The notes under the pieces were generated by a model. It worked only from the letters and a program-made list of their open reading frames with translations. It did not search any database and was not told the DNA's origin. A stretch of 11,282 bases of DNA. Origin: Gammaproteobacteria bacterium (GTDB lineage: Bacteria; Gemmatimonadota; Gemmatimonadetes; Longimicrobiales; Gaopeijiaceae). Each line of letters starts with the position of its first letter. Position 1 is the stretch's first letter. Below are positions 1 to 6,885 of the stretch, piece by piece. A program made the translations under genes and the position numbers. The stretch spans positions 1 to 11,282 of the forward strand of contig JAHEKL010000067.1 in NCBI GenBank assembly GCA_024638345.1, written 5' to 3'.

Positions 1-823
1 GGCGCCAGAGACGGTTGGTCACCGAATGAGCGAATCTAGGTCCGAGGGATGCGGCGAGCGAGCGAAAACGTCCGGCCCGAACCAGGGGTCTAAGCCACGG
101 GTGCATGAGCTTGCGATAGTAGTGGGGGTGAACGAGATCGAGATCTCCGAGCTCCAAGACCTGCTCCAACTCCAGCCGCTCCTGGAGCTCGACCGCACGC
201 CCCTCTCTCGCGTAGAGAATGGCGTTCTGCTTGTATGGGGCGGCAACCAGTCGGTCACTCCAGAATCGGGGCCGAACCGCGTCGAGAGCAGCGAATCTCT
301 GCTCGTGAAAGAGCTTCGCCCAGTGACTCTGCCACTGCTCGTTCAGGTGTCGAATTCCGCCCTGGCCCGGGATCGCCGCGCCGAAGAGCACGAGATCGGA
401 TGTCGCGCACAGATCGACTACCAGGCTCCGACCGCGATCCTCCGAGAGATGCTCGGCGACCTCCAGGCAAATCGTGAAATCGAAGGGACCGTCGAGTTCG
501 AGTCTGTCTTCCAGGTCCTGAGTCACGAGATCGAACTCGTTACGAAGCAGGACTTCGTTCGAGAACCATACTTTGGCCCAGGGACCTTCGACGCCGGTCA
601 ACATCCCGACGCCGAGTTCCCGAGCTGCTGCGAGCCACGCGCCGGCCCCACAGCCTACGTCGAGGATGGAGCGGACCTCCAGGTGCCGCAGCAGCCCGGG
701 AAGGATCGCGCGGGCCGACCGCAACGATACTCCGACCTTGTTGGTCACCGCGTGATAGGTTGGATGATAGATCTTCCCCAACCGTGGAGGCACGACGCGC
801 TGATGCAGACGGGATTCCCGCAC
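1..823 (-). CDS. SAM-dependent class I methyltransferase, C-terminus cut by window edge
   Basis: At least 274 codons are open in the frame whose stop (TGA) lies upstream at 881-883; no stop occurs before the window ends. Numbered from GTG 823, motif I ILDVGCGAG is at residues 53-61, the acidic ribose-binding Glu of the next strand is E79 (LTGVEGPW), and a post-motif DFTICLEVAEHL is at about 115-126. This is the classic Rossmann SAM-binding pattern (Methyltransf_11/23-like). Later segments HLNEQWQSHW, RPRFWSD, APYKQNAILYA and LVHPHYYRK are typical of the C-terminal part of small-molecule or sugar methyltransferases. The substrate cannot be told. The start is uncertain: there is no ATG and no clear ribosome binding site, and GTG at 823 and GTG at 793 are both possible. 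The longer start overlaps the 5' end proposed for the divergent metalloprotease. The frame is the exact antisense of an open plus-strand frame from position 26, and only the minus version carries family motifs. Confidence 0.85.
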   Translation of the reverse strand, partial: MRESRLHQRVVPPRLGKIYHPTYHAVTNKVGVSLRSARAILPGLLRHLEVRSILDVGCGAGAWLAAARELGVGMLTGVEGPWAKVWFSNEVLLRNEFDLVTQDLEDRLELDGPFDFTICLEVAEHLSEDRGRSLVVDLCATSDLVLFGAAIPGQGGIRHLNEQWQSHWAKLFHEQRFAALDAVRPRFWSDRLVAAPYKQNAILYAREGRAVELQERLELEQVLELGDLDLVHPHYYRKLMHPWLRPLVRAGRFRSLAASLGPRFAHSVTNRLWR

Positions 824-1552
824 TTTGGCCCGGATCTTCGTAGAGGGTTCGGCTGGCCCGGAAGCTTTGGCATCAGACGTTCACTCGGATGCAGCCGCAA
901 GAGGAACGATTCGTTCCACCCCCGGGTCTCGTCGTTCACGACCCTGGGCCTGCTCGCGGGAACGCTATGGGCCCCGGCGGAGGCGCACGCCCAGCGAGAA
1001 CTCTGGCGGCTAGACGTCACCCAGCCCGTCAGCTACTTCATCGCGCAGGGCTCTCCCGAGTCTGGACTCAGCGAGGGAGATCGCAGGCTCGCCGAGTGGG
1101 CCCTGGAGGCGTGGGCGCGGCTGGTCGACCCTGACCTGGAACTCGTGTCGGGGCCGGAAGCTACAGCGACGATTCGCGTCTACTGGGTGCCCGCTGGCGC
1201 CGGGCTATACGGTGAGATGCGGCGTCGGATCGTGAACGGGCGCCCCGCTGCGGACATCTACGTTCGCCCCGACACGGAGGGATTGGGCTCCGAGATTGCC
1301 GAGATCGCCAGGTCGGATCCGCTCTTCAGGGCTGCGGTGGTCTATCTGACCTGTGTCCACGAGTTGGGCCACGCCTTCGGCCTCCCGCATACGAGCGACT
1401 TTGCGGACATCATGTATTCGTTCCAATACGGGGGAGATTTCGTCGCGTATTTCATGCGCTTCCGCAGTCAACTCGAGGTGTGGGAGGACATGGAGCACAC
1501 TTCGCCCTTTTCGGGGGCGGACACGAGCGCGTTCAGGCTGCTCTATCCCTGA
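803..1552 (+). CDS. exported metzincin-like zinc metalloprotease
   Basis: A 249-residue product from ATG 803. The zinc motif HELGHAFGLPH begins at residue 186 (three His ligands and catalytic Glu187), followed by TSDFADIMYS, whose Met fits the Met-turn. This is the matrixin-like (M10/M12 metzincin) signature, and about 250 residues suits a single catalytic domain. A hydrophobic stretch, FTTLGLLAGTLWAPAEAHAQ, reads as a Sec signal peptide with cleavage after AHA, so the enzyme should act outside the cytoplasm. The frame stays open back to 26, but everything before about 803 is antisense to the methyltransferase and shows no domain. ATG 803 is the last in-frame start before the signal peptide; GGAGG at 786-790 lies 12 bases ahead. 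It leaves an unusually long n-region (about 44 residues), so the true 5' end is doubtful. Substrate unknown. The gene converges on the nucleoside hydrolase, 51 bases away. Confidence 0.82.
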   Translation: MQTGFPHFGPDLRRGFGWPGSFGIRRSLGCSRKRNDSFHPRVSSFTTLGLLAGTLWAPAEAHAQRELWRLDVTQPVSYFIAQGSPESGLSEGDRRLAEWALEAWARLVDPDLELVSGPEATATIRVYWVPAGAGLYGEMRRRIVNGRPAADIYVRPDTEGLGSEIAEIARSDPLFRAAVVYLTCVHELGHAFGLPHTSDFADIMYSFQYGGDFVAYFMRFRSQLEVWEDMEHTSPFSGADTSAFRLLYP

Positions 1553-1603
1553 CTCGCCGGAGTCCGATGTCGCTCGGGTCGTCGGCTCGCTGCTCCGATC
1601 CGC

Positions 1604-2584
1604 TCAGGGAGGACCGACGAGCCGATCGAGAAGCATGACTCGGAAGTCGTCGGAGGGCGTGTGTAGATACAGGGCCGGGCGTGCTGGACGATCGGCCTCT
1701 CGAACGTGCAGGTAGGGCTTGGTCCTCCCGGCCGCCAACTCCTCGGGAGTCGCACGCTCGTCGGGACCCAGTTCGATTTCGACGTCCATTTCCGTTCCCT
1801 GGATGAGCTCGGGGTGCGTGAGATAGCCGACCGCGAGCGCGTCGTATGGGTTGAAAGCCGCGACCCCCCTGCGCTCGACCCAGCTGTCGAGCCAGTGGTG
1901 CGTGTTCGCCCAGATGTAGAAGGCGCTCAGGCTCTGGGTCCGGATCGACTCCAGGTCGGAGCGGCTGATCCACACCTGCGACGACACTTCCCAAGGCGCC
2001 ATGACGAGGCGAATGCCGGTGTCGAGAATCGCCTGCATCGCGGGGACGTCGGATTCGAAGTTGAAGTCGCGGGGGAAGTTCTGTCGGCTTTGATCCGTCG
2101 TGATGAAACGCTGGCCGGGCCGTCGCCCCGCGACGACCACGATCTGTTCGATCCGGTCGTGTAGCTCCGGGTGGTTCCGCACCAGAGTGCCCACATTGGT
2201 GACGGGTCCCAGAGCGAGAATCGTCATCGGCTGAACACGGAGCGCTTGCGCCATCGCCCGAACCGCGTCCGTCTCTGCACCGAACTCCTCCGGCGATGCA
2301 GCACCCCGATACACCTCCATGTCTTCGGGCCCGAACGAGCGCACCAGGTTCACGGCTACATTCACGCCGCTCGACAGGGTCGAGTTGCCGAAGACCACGC
2401 TGACCCCGCGCAGCCGCAGCTCCGGGGAGTGGAACGCTTGAACCATCGTGACGCCGTCGTCCACCTCACCGAATCCGATGGCGGGGTCCACGTCCAACCA
2501 GACATCGATGAGATTCTGGGCGTCCAAGGAACCCCAGGGAACGGATGTCCCCAAAACAAAGGCCAGCGTCCAGATCAGGCGCAT
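1604..2584 (-). CDS. exported nucleoside hydrolase (inosine-uridine hydrolase family)
   Basis: A 326-residue protein; the family normally runs to about 310-330. It should hydrolyse the N-glycosidic bond of (deoxy)ribonucleosides to free base and sugar. Residues 1-22 (hydrophobic LIWTLAFVLGTSVPWGSL, then DAQ) look like a Sec signal peptide, placing it in the periplasm. Family landmarks are the N-terminal calcium/ribose motif DVDPAIGFGEVDDG (31-44), FGN at 65-67, LGPVTNVG (125-132), DFNFESD (173-179) and the last calcium Asp in NPYDALAV (D248). Two deviations: the DxDPxxxDD motif holds about five extra residues, and Tyr247 sits where classical enzymes have His before the last Asp. It is the last gene of the operon and overlaps the kinase by 10 bases. 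ATG 2584 has GGAG (2590-2593) five bases upstream. The family call is firm; the preferred nucleoside is unknown. Confidence 0.9.
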   Translation of the reverse strand: MRLIWTLAFVLGTSVPWGSLDAQNLIDVWLDVDPAIGFGEVDDGVTMVQAFHSPELRLRGVSVVFGNSTLSSGVNVAVNLVRSFGPEDMEVYRGAASPEEFGAETDAVRAMAQALRVQPMTILALGPVTNVGTLVRNHPELHDRIEQIVVVAGRRPGQRFITTDQSRQNFPRDFNFESDVPAMQAILDTGIRLVMAPWEVSSQVWISRSDLESIRTQSLSAFYIWANTHHWLDSWVERRGVAAFNPYDALAVGYLTHPELIQGTEMDVEIELGPDERATPEELAAGRTKPYLHVREADRPARPALYLHTPSDDFRVMLLDRLVGPP

Positions 2585-3588
2585 ATCGGCTCCAAGGAAC
2601 GCGACAGCAGTCCTTCCCGGGACTGCCGAAGAAGATGTGAACGCCGACCGTCGGTGGGCGGGATCGGAAGCTGCGCCACGCCGATCAAACGCCGCATGAT
2701 TTCGATGCACGCGAATCGTGCGACCCACTCCTGATCGAGTCGCTCGTTGCCGTAGACGTTCAAGAACTCGACTGCAGAGCGCGGATCTCTGGCCAGCACC
2801 AAGTGAGCCATCGCCACACCGACATCGAAAGTCCGGTCTCCATAGAAGCAGAACTCCGGATCGATGACCCGGAGACCCACCCCTGTGCGAAGCCAGCTCC
2901 CAGGATAGTAGTCGCCATGCAGCAGAAAGGGGCCATCCGCCACGTAGCGTTGCCCCGCTTCCTCCACCTCGGCCACGTAGCCTTCGTCTGACTGAAGACC
3001 ATGCGCGGCCGCGGTGAGGCCCGGTTCGAACCGCTCCAACTCCAATCCGTTCTCCGGGTTCAATGGGAACCGAAAGATGTGCTCGTGATTCAGATCTCTC
3101 ATCGCTCGGTTCGCGAAGGCCGGGTCGGGCTCGTCCTCCGTCCCGTCGTGCAAAGCTCTGAGCAGCGTGGCCAGGATTCGGACTTCCTTTCGGGCGATCG
3201 CATCGCCTCCATAGAGTCCGGTCATGTCTTGCGCGTCCGGAAGATCGGTCAGGAGCATCAATCTCGCGTCCGCGTCGAAGGCAAGAACCTCGGGAAGGTA
3301 TTCGCGTACCCCGGGCACCCGGGCGGCCCGGTCGTAGAACCGTCGCTCGAAAAGGATTCGGCGTTCCTCCGCGGGAATCTGGGGGTATTTCTGAACCCAC
3401 GGTCGAGACTGCTTCAGGACCACGGATCGATTTCCACTGGTCACGCGGAGGGTCAGATTCATATTGCCTTCGCCGGCTTTGGCGATCTCTACCGGCGCCT
3501 CGGACTCCAGCCACCCGAGTCGCATCAAGGATTCGATCACGCCCTCGGGACGCTCGAGCGAAAGCCACCCATCGTCCCGCTCGGACAT
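2575..3588 (-). CDS. 5-methylthioribose kinase-like sugar phosphotransferase (APH/choline kinase fold)
   Basis: A 337-residue cytoplasmic kinase with no signal peptide. The nucleotide-binding loop is AGEGNMNLTLRV (38-49), followed by the ATP-binding Lys59 in VVLKQ and the segment RPWVQKYP (62-69), which is characteristic of methylthioribose kinases (MtnK). The Brenner motif is HGDYYPGSW (224-232; MtnK has HGDLHTGS), with Asp226 as presumed catalytic base. The metal motif VIDPEF (241-246) uses the Asp-x-Glu form typical of MtnK rather than DFG, followed by FYG and FDVG as in that family. Overall it fits the MtnK branch better than antibiotic-modifying APH enzymes. The expected reaction is ATP-dependent phosphorylation at C1 of a ribose-like sugar; 5-methylthioribose is the best guess but unproven. 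ATG 3588 shares its A with the peptidase stop (TGATG) and has no ribosome binding site of its own, implying translational coupling. Confidence 0.82.
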   Translation of the reverse strand: MSERDDGWLSLERPEGVIESLMRLGWLESEAPVEIAKAGEGNMNLTLRVTSGNRSVVLKQSRPWVQKYPQIPAEERRILFERRFYDRAARVPGVREYLPEVLAFDADARLMLLTDLPDAQDMTGLYGGDAIARKEVRILATLLRALHDGTEDEPDPAFANRAMRDLNHEHIFRFPLNPENGLELERFEPGLTAAAHGLQSDEGYVAEVEEAGQRYVADGPFLLHGDYYPGSWLRTGVGLRVIDPEFCFYGDRTFDVGVAMAHLVLARDPRSAVEFLNVYGNERLDQEWVARFACIEIMRRLIGVAQLPIPPTDGRRSHLLRQSREGLLSRSLEPICA

Positions 3589-5156
3589 CAGAAGATCGTG
3601 CCCGGCATGGTCATCAGCGCCGCGTAGAGGTCGATCGCGTACCAGAGATTGGCAATGCGAAGGTTCTCGTCCGGTGCGTGCTGGTTGTTGTCGTGGTTGG
3701 CGACCGGCACGACCACCGCAGGTTTCTGCGCCACCTCGGTGAAGAGATAGAGGGGAAGTGTCCCCCCCATCCCGGGTGCGACGACCAGGGCACCCTCACC
3801 GAAGGCCCGGTTCGCCGCGGCGTTGGCAGCGGCGACCACGCTCTGTGCGGCCGCATTGGACATCGACGTGCGAGCCGCGACCGACCCTCCCCGGCCTCCC
3901 GTGACCTTGGCGATCCGTGCGTGTGACAGACGGGTTTCCGTGTCGGGGTCCTCCGACACGATGTGAAAGCCCTGTCGCTCGATGTGATCCACGACCAGCG
4001 CACGAAGCTGCTCGGAGTCGTTTCCGCGCACCATGCGAATCCCGAGGGACGCGACAGCGGTGTTGGGAATGATGTTCCTGGCCAGTGATCCCGTGTTTCC
4101 GCTCGTGATGCCTCGTACGTTGAGGGCGGGGAGCAGCAGGCGCTCCGGAAGGGATTGCGGCTCCCCTTCGGTCCTGAGCAACCCGAGCTCGCTCTTCAGT
4201 TGACCGTCCCAGTCGGGCATGGCCGACAGGGCCTCACGCTCCTCATCCCCGATCGGGTCCGCCGTCTCGTACCAACCATCGATGAGCACGTTGCCTTCGT
4301 CGTCCTTCATCGACGCGAGAAGCCGGGCCAGGATATTGCCCGTATCCGGTGCCCAGTTCCCGTAGTGACCCGAGTGGAGGTTCCGGGTTGCCCCATAGAC
4401 CGTGACTTCCATGCTGAAGGAGCCCCGGACACCGAACATGACTTGCGGTCGACCGCTCGGATGTGCCGGGCCATCGAAGAAGAGCCAGATGTCCACGTCG
4501 CGGAGCCGTTCCTCCGCCATCTCCATGTAAGCTCTCAGATTGCGCGACCCGGCTTCCTCTTCGCCGTCGAACATGAAGACCAGGTTGGACGTCGGTGTGA
4601 CTCCTGCCTCTTGGAAGGACCGGAGGACCGGCAGGATCGCGGCGATCGGAGCCTTGTCGTCTCCTGCAGAGCGCGCGTAGATGCGCCATTCCGGATCGAC
4701 GGTGCCCCCCTCGGGAGGTAGAGGGATCGGTACACCGTCCGCTTCCATCGCCGCTGAGTACAGCGTCGGGTCGAAGGGGTCGTGCGTCCAATTGGCGGGG
4801 TCGACCGGCTGCCCGTCGTAGTGGACGTAAATCCCGAGGGTTCTACTCGCGCCCGGCACCATGAGCCGCCCGAGGACGAGCGGAGACGCCCCTTCGATCT
4901 CCAGAAGGTCCGTCTCCACACCCGCCTCCCGCATCTGGTCGCGAATGTAGAGGGCGGCCTCGCGGATCTCGGGTGTGAACGCTCTGTTCGGGTAGCGAAG
5001 GAGCTCGACGAAGTCGCGAAGCAGAGATGCCTCGTTCGCAACGCGGTACTGCCGGGCCACTTCAGGACCGGTCTGCGCCCCCAAAGGCACAGGCGAGGGA
5101 GCCGCCAAGCCTAGCATCACGATCAGCCCTAGGGCTCGGAACGAGGATCGGTTCAT
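3588..5156 (-). CDS. exported M20 family metallopeptidase (dipeptidase-like)
   Basis: A 522-residue protein with a signal peptide (about 1-27; LGLIVMLGLAAPSPVPLGAQ). Every dinuclear-zinc landmark of peptidase family M20 is present: HYDGQPVD (His112), SAGDDK (bridging Asp166), DGEEEAG (Glu199 catalytic, Glu200 metal), FFDGP (Asp228) and a final HAPDEN (His493). NLHSGHYG (259-266) begins the dimerisation/lid domain, whose His contacts the substrate carboxylate in carnosinase-like members. The closest functional model is a Zn-dependent dipeptidase or carboxypeptidase of the CNDP/DapE-ArgE group; the exact peptide is unknown. ATG 5156 is well supported by AAGGAG (5164-5169) seven bases upstream and by the signal peptide starting there; the frame stays open further upstream only as the shadow of the rhomboid gene. 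First gene of the leftward operon; its stop overlaps the kinase start by one base. Divergent from rhomboid across 171 bases. Confidence 0.93.
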   Translation of the reverse strand: MNRSSFRALGLIVMLGLAAPSPVPLGAQTGPEVARQYRVANEASLLRDFVELLRYPNRAFTPEIREAALYIRDQMREAGVETDLLEIEGASPLVLGRLMVPGASRTLGIYVHYDGQPVDPANWTHDPFDPTLYSAAMEADGVPIPLPPEGGTVDPEWRIYARSAGDDKAPIAAILPVLRSFQEAGVTPTSNLVFMFDGEEEAGSRNLRAYMEMAEERLRDVDIWLFFDGPAHPSGRPQVMFGVRGSFSMEVTVYGATRNLHSGHYGNWAPDTGNILARLLASMKDDEGNVLIDGWYETADPIGDEEREALSAMPDWDGQLKSELGLLRTEGEPQSLPERLLLPALNVRGITSGNTGSLARNIIPNTAVASLGIRMVRGNDSEQLRALVVDHIERQGFHIVSEDPDTETRLSHARIAKVTGGRGGSVAARTSMSNAAAQSVVAAANAAANRAFGEGALVVAPGMGGTLPLYLFTEVAQKPAVVVPVANHDNNQHAPDENLRIANLWYAIDLYAALMTMPGTIF

Positions 5157-5315
5157 CGATGAACTCCTTGTCACGATACGTAGCTTCTGAGCCTGCCTGC
5201 CTGGTCGAAGTGACAGGCCCGACGAGCTTGTCGCAACGTTGGTAAACGACTGCACCCCGTGACGGAGCAGCACGGACGCCATCCTGCCTAGTGCGCGTGG
5301 CTCGAGCATCCAGCT

Positions 5316-5321
5316 TAGAAT
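5316..5321 (+). promoter_or_regulatory. candidate -10 box of a leaderless rhomboid transcript
   Basis: TAGAAT matches the TATAAT consensus at five of six positions and ends six bases before the rhomboid ATG. Transcription starting about seven bases downstream would begin at or beside the A of the start codon, giving a leaderless mRNA. That would fit the lack of a usable ribosome binding site. No convincing -35 hexamer is seen at about 5293-5298, so this is suggestive only. Confidence 0.3.
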
Positions 5322-5327
5322 GAGGGG

Positions 5328-6107
5328 ATGTTTCCGCTTCGAGACGACAATCCGCACATTCTGACCCCATACGCGACGTATGGGATCGTGGCGCTGAACA
5401 TGCTGGTCTGGTTCTTCGTGCAGGGCGCGGGATCGGAGCCTCTGCTCTCGAGCTCGGTCTGCCGACTGGGCCTGATCCCCGGGGAGCTGCTGCAGAGCAT
5501 CCCGACGGGCACCCGTTTTCCGGTCGGACCGGCGACGGATTGCGTCGTGGGAGAGGTGTCGAACTGGCAGACCGTGATCACCTCGATGTTCATGCACGGA
5601 AGCTGGTTCCACATCATCGGGAACATGTGGTTCATGTGGATCTTCGGAAACAACGTCGAAGATTCCATGGGACATCTCCGCTTCATCGTCTTCTATTTGC
5701 TTTGCGGGACGGCGGCGGCCGGTCTTCAGGTCATGACCGACCCCACCTCCGCCGTGCCCATGGTCGGCGCCTCCGGGGCGATCGGTGGTGTGATGGGCGC
5801 CTACGTGCTGCTCTACCCCCGCGTGCACGTCCACATGCTCGTCTTTCTCGGCTTCTTCATTACGACCGTCGCCGTGCCGGCCGTGCTCATGCTGGGCTAC
5901 TGGTTCCTCATACAGCTCGTGAGCGGACTCGGCACTCTGGGGGCAACGGGCGGCGGAGTCGCTTTTTGGGCCCACGTCGGGGGCTTCGCAGCCGGCGCCG
6001 CATTGGTCGTCCTGTTTCGAAATCCCCGACTACTCGAAAGGCACCCCTATCACGGGTGGCATCAACGGAAGGCGCCCACGCGAAGCTGGCGTCGTGTCGG
6101 GCGGTAG
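5328..6107 (+). CDS. rhomboid family intramembrane serine protease
   Basis: A 259-residue polytopic inner-membrane protein of rhomboid (S54) type. The catalytic dyad is visible: Ser149 in VGASGAIGG and His216 in AHVGGFAAG. The oxyanion/L1-TM2 landmark HGSWFHIIGNM (90-100) supplies His95 and Asn99. Hydrophobic segments lie at about 17-33, 92-107, 117-135, 143-163, 168-200 and 208-230, consistent with a six-helix core and a short basic C-terminal tail. Rhomboids cleave transmembrane substrates within or near the bilayer; the substrate here is unknown. The start is fixed because an in-frame TAG lies at 5316-5318, only three codons before ATG 5328. GAGGGG abuts the ATG with no spacer, so it cannot act as a normal ribosome binding site. 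FKBP follows on the same strand 85 bases on. Confidence 0.94.
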   Translation: MFPLRDDNPHILTPYATYGIVALNMLVWFFVQGAGSEPLLSSSVCRLGLIPGELLQSIPTGTRFPVGPATDCVVGEVSNWQTVITSMFMHGSWFHIIGNMWFMWIFGNNVEDSMGHLRFIVFYLLCGTAAAGLQVMTDPTSAVPMVGASGAIGGVMGAYVLLYPRVHVHMLVFLGFFITTVAVPAVLMLGYWFLIQLVSGLGTLGATGGGVAFWAHVGGFAAGAALVVLFRNPRLLERHPYHGWHQRKAPTRSWRRVGR

Positions 6108-6135
6108 AGGAATGGGGCTGAGGCGAGGCCGCGCC

Positions 6136-6164
6136 TTGGGCAAATCCGGGGACACCCGTACCTT
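6136..6164 (+). promoter_or_regulatory. weak candidate sigma-70-type promoter for the FKBP gene
   Basis: TTGGGC (6136-6141) and TACCTT (6159-6164) are separated by 17 bases and lie upstream of the FKBP ribosome binding site. Each hexamer matches only about half its consensus. FKBP may instead be co-transcribed with rhomboid. Confidence 0.2.
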
Positions 6165-6192
6165 TCCCAACCCATCATGCCGAGGGAGACGA

Positions 6193-6885
6193 ATGGAGAT
6201 ACACAGAGGCATTGTCGGGACGCTCGTAGTCGCCACCCTGTTCGGATGCCAGGGAACGGACGCAGCGTCCCTCGAAAGCGACGATCAAAAGGCCAGCTAT
6301 GCGATCGGCCTGGACGTCGGCCGTAGTCTGAGCGCGGCCAGAGACCACCTGGACCTGGACGCGCTGGTGACAGGCATCGACGATGCGCTGGCCGAGCGCG
6401 AACAACGCATCTCCCAGGACGAGGTCACACGGGTGCTGACGGCTTTCGATCAGACGCTGCGAGCCGAGATGGAGGCCGAGAGCGAGGCCGAAGGACTGAG
6501 GAATGCCGAGGAGGGGGCTGCATACCTGGCCGAGAACGGAGCACGCGATGCGGTGGAGACAACGTCGAGCGGGCTTCAATACGAGGTGCTCCGGGAGGGC
6601 GACGGCGAGCGACCGGAGGCGACTGATCAGGCTACGATCCACTACCGCGGCACGTTGATCGACGACACCGAGTTCGACAGCTCCTATGAGCGGGACGAAC
6701 CGGCGACGTTCGGCGTGGGGCAGGTGATCCCGGGCTTCGCCGAAGGGCTTCAGCTCATGCCGGTCGGAGCCCACTATCGGTTCGTGATTCCGAGCGAGTT
6801 GGCCTACGGACAAGCGGGAAGCCCGCCGAGCATCGGTCCCAACGCGACGCTGATCTTCGAAGTCGAGCTCCTGGGCATCCAGTGA
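6193..6885 (+). CDS. FKBP-type peptidyl-prolyl cis-trans isomerase, probable lipoprotein (Mip/FkpA-like)
   Basis: A 230-residue protein. The N-terminus MEIHRGIVGTLVVATLFGC ends in a slightly degenerate lipobox (LFGC, Cys19), so lipid anchoring in the envelope is likely. An FKBP_N-type helical dimerisation region (about 34-120, starting SYAIGLDVGRSL) is followed by a full FKBP domain (about 123-229). Landmarks of the rotamase pocket can be matched to FKBP12: IHYRG (Tyr151), FDSS (Phe161, Asp162), FGVGQVIPGF (173-182, with Phe182 replacing the pocket Trp), AYG (Tyr205) and LIFEVELL (Phe222). It should catalyse prolyl isomerisation and/or chaperone exported proteins. ATG 6193 has GAGGGAG (6182-6188) four bases upstream; the frame is open further back, but the lipobox fixes this start. 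Convergent with the DUF4159 gene. Confidence 0.9.
   Translation: MEIHRGIVGTLVVATLFGCQGTDAASLESDDQKASYAIGLDVGRSLSAARDHLDLDALVTGIDDALAEREQRISQDEVTRVLTAFDQTLRAEMEAESEAEGLRNAEEGAAYLAENGARDAVETTSSGLQYEVLREGDGERPEATDQATIHYRGTLIDDTEFDSSYERDEPATFGVGQVIPGFAEGLQLMPVGAHYRFVIPSELAYGQAGSPPSIGPNATLIFEVELLGIQ

Noticed and set aside
26..802. Plus-strand open frame continuous with the metalloprotease
   Set aside because: It is the antisense of the methyltransferase frame and shows no domain or signal; stop-free antisense frames are expected in GC-rich coding DNA.
1582..1625. Inverted repeat TCGGCTCG/CGAGCCGA at the metalloprotease-nucleoside hydrolase convergence
   Set aside because: An 8-bp stem with a 28-base loop that runs into the hydrolase coding end; too weak to call a terminator.
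2585..3568. Upstream extension of the nucleoside hydrolase frame (654 residues in all)
   Set aside because: The extension is Arg/Gly-rich, lies over the kinase gene, and the signal peptide plus GGAG site fix the start at 2584.
2575..3588. Aminoglycoside phosphotransferase
   Set aside because: The fold is shared, but the RPWVQKYP segment and the D-P-E metal motif fit the methylthioribose kinase branch better.
5157..5327. Search for divergent promoters and operators between the peptidase operon and rhomboid
   Set aside because: Apart from TAGAAT next to rhomboid, only weak hexamers and a short CCTG-type repeat (near 5195-5210) were seen; nothing convincing for the peptidase operon.
5157..5975. 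Upstream extension of the M20 peptidase frame (795 residues in all)
   Set aside because: It is antisense to the rhomboid gene; the AAGGAG site and signal peptide fix the start at 5156.
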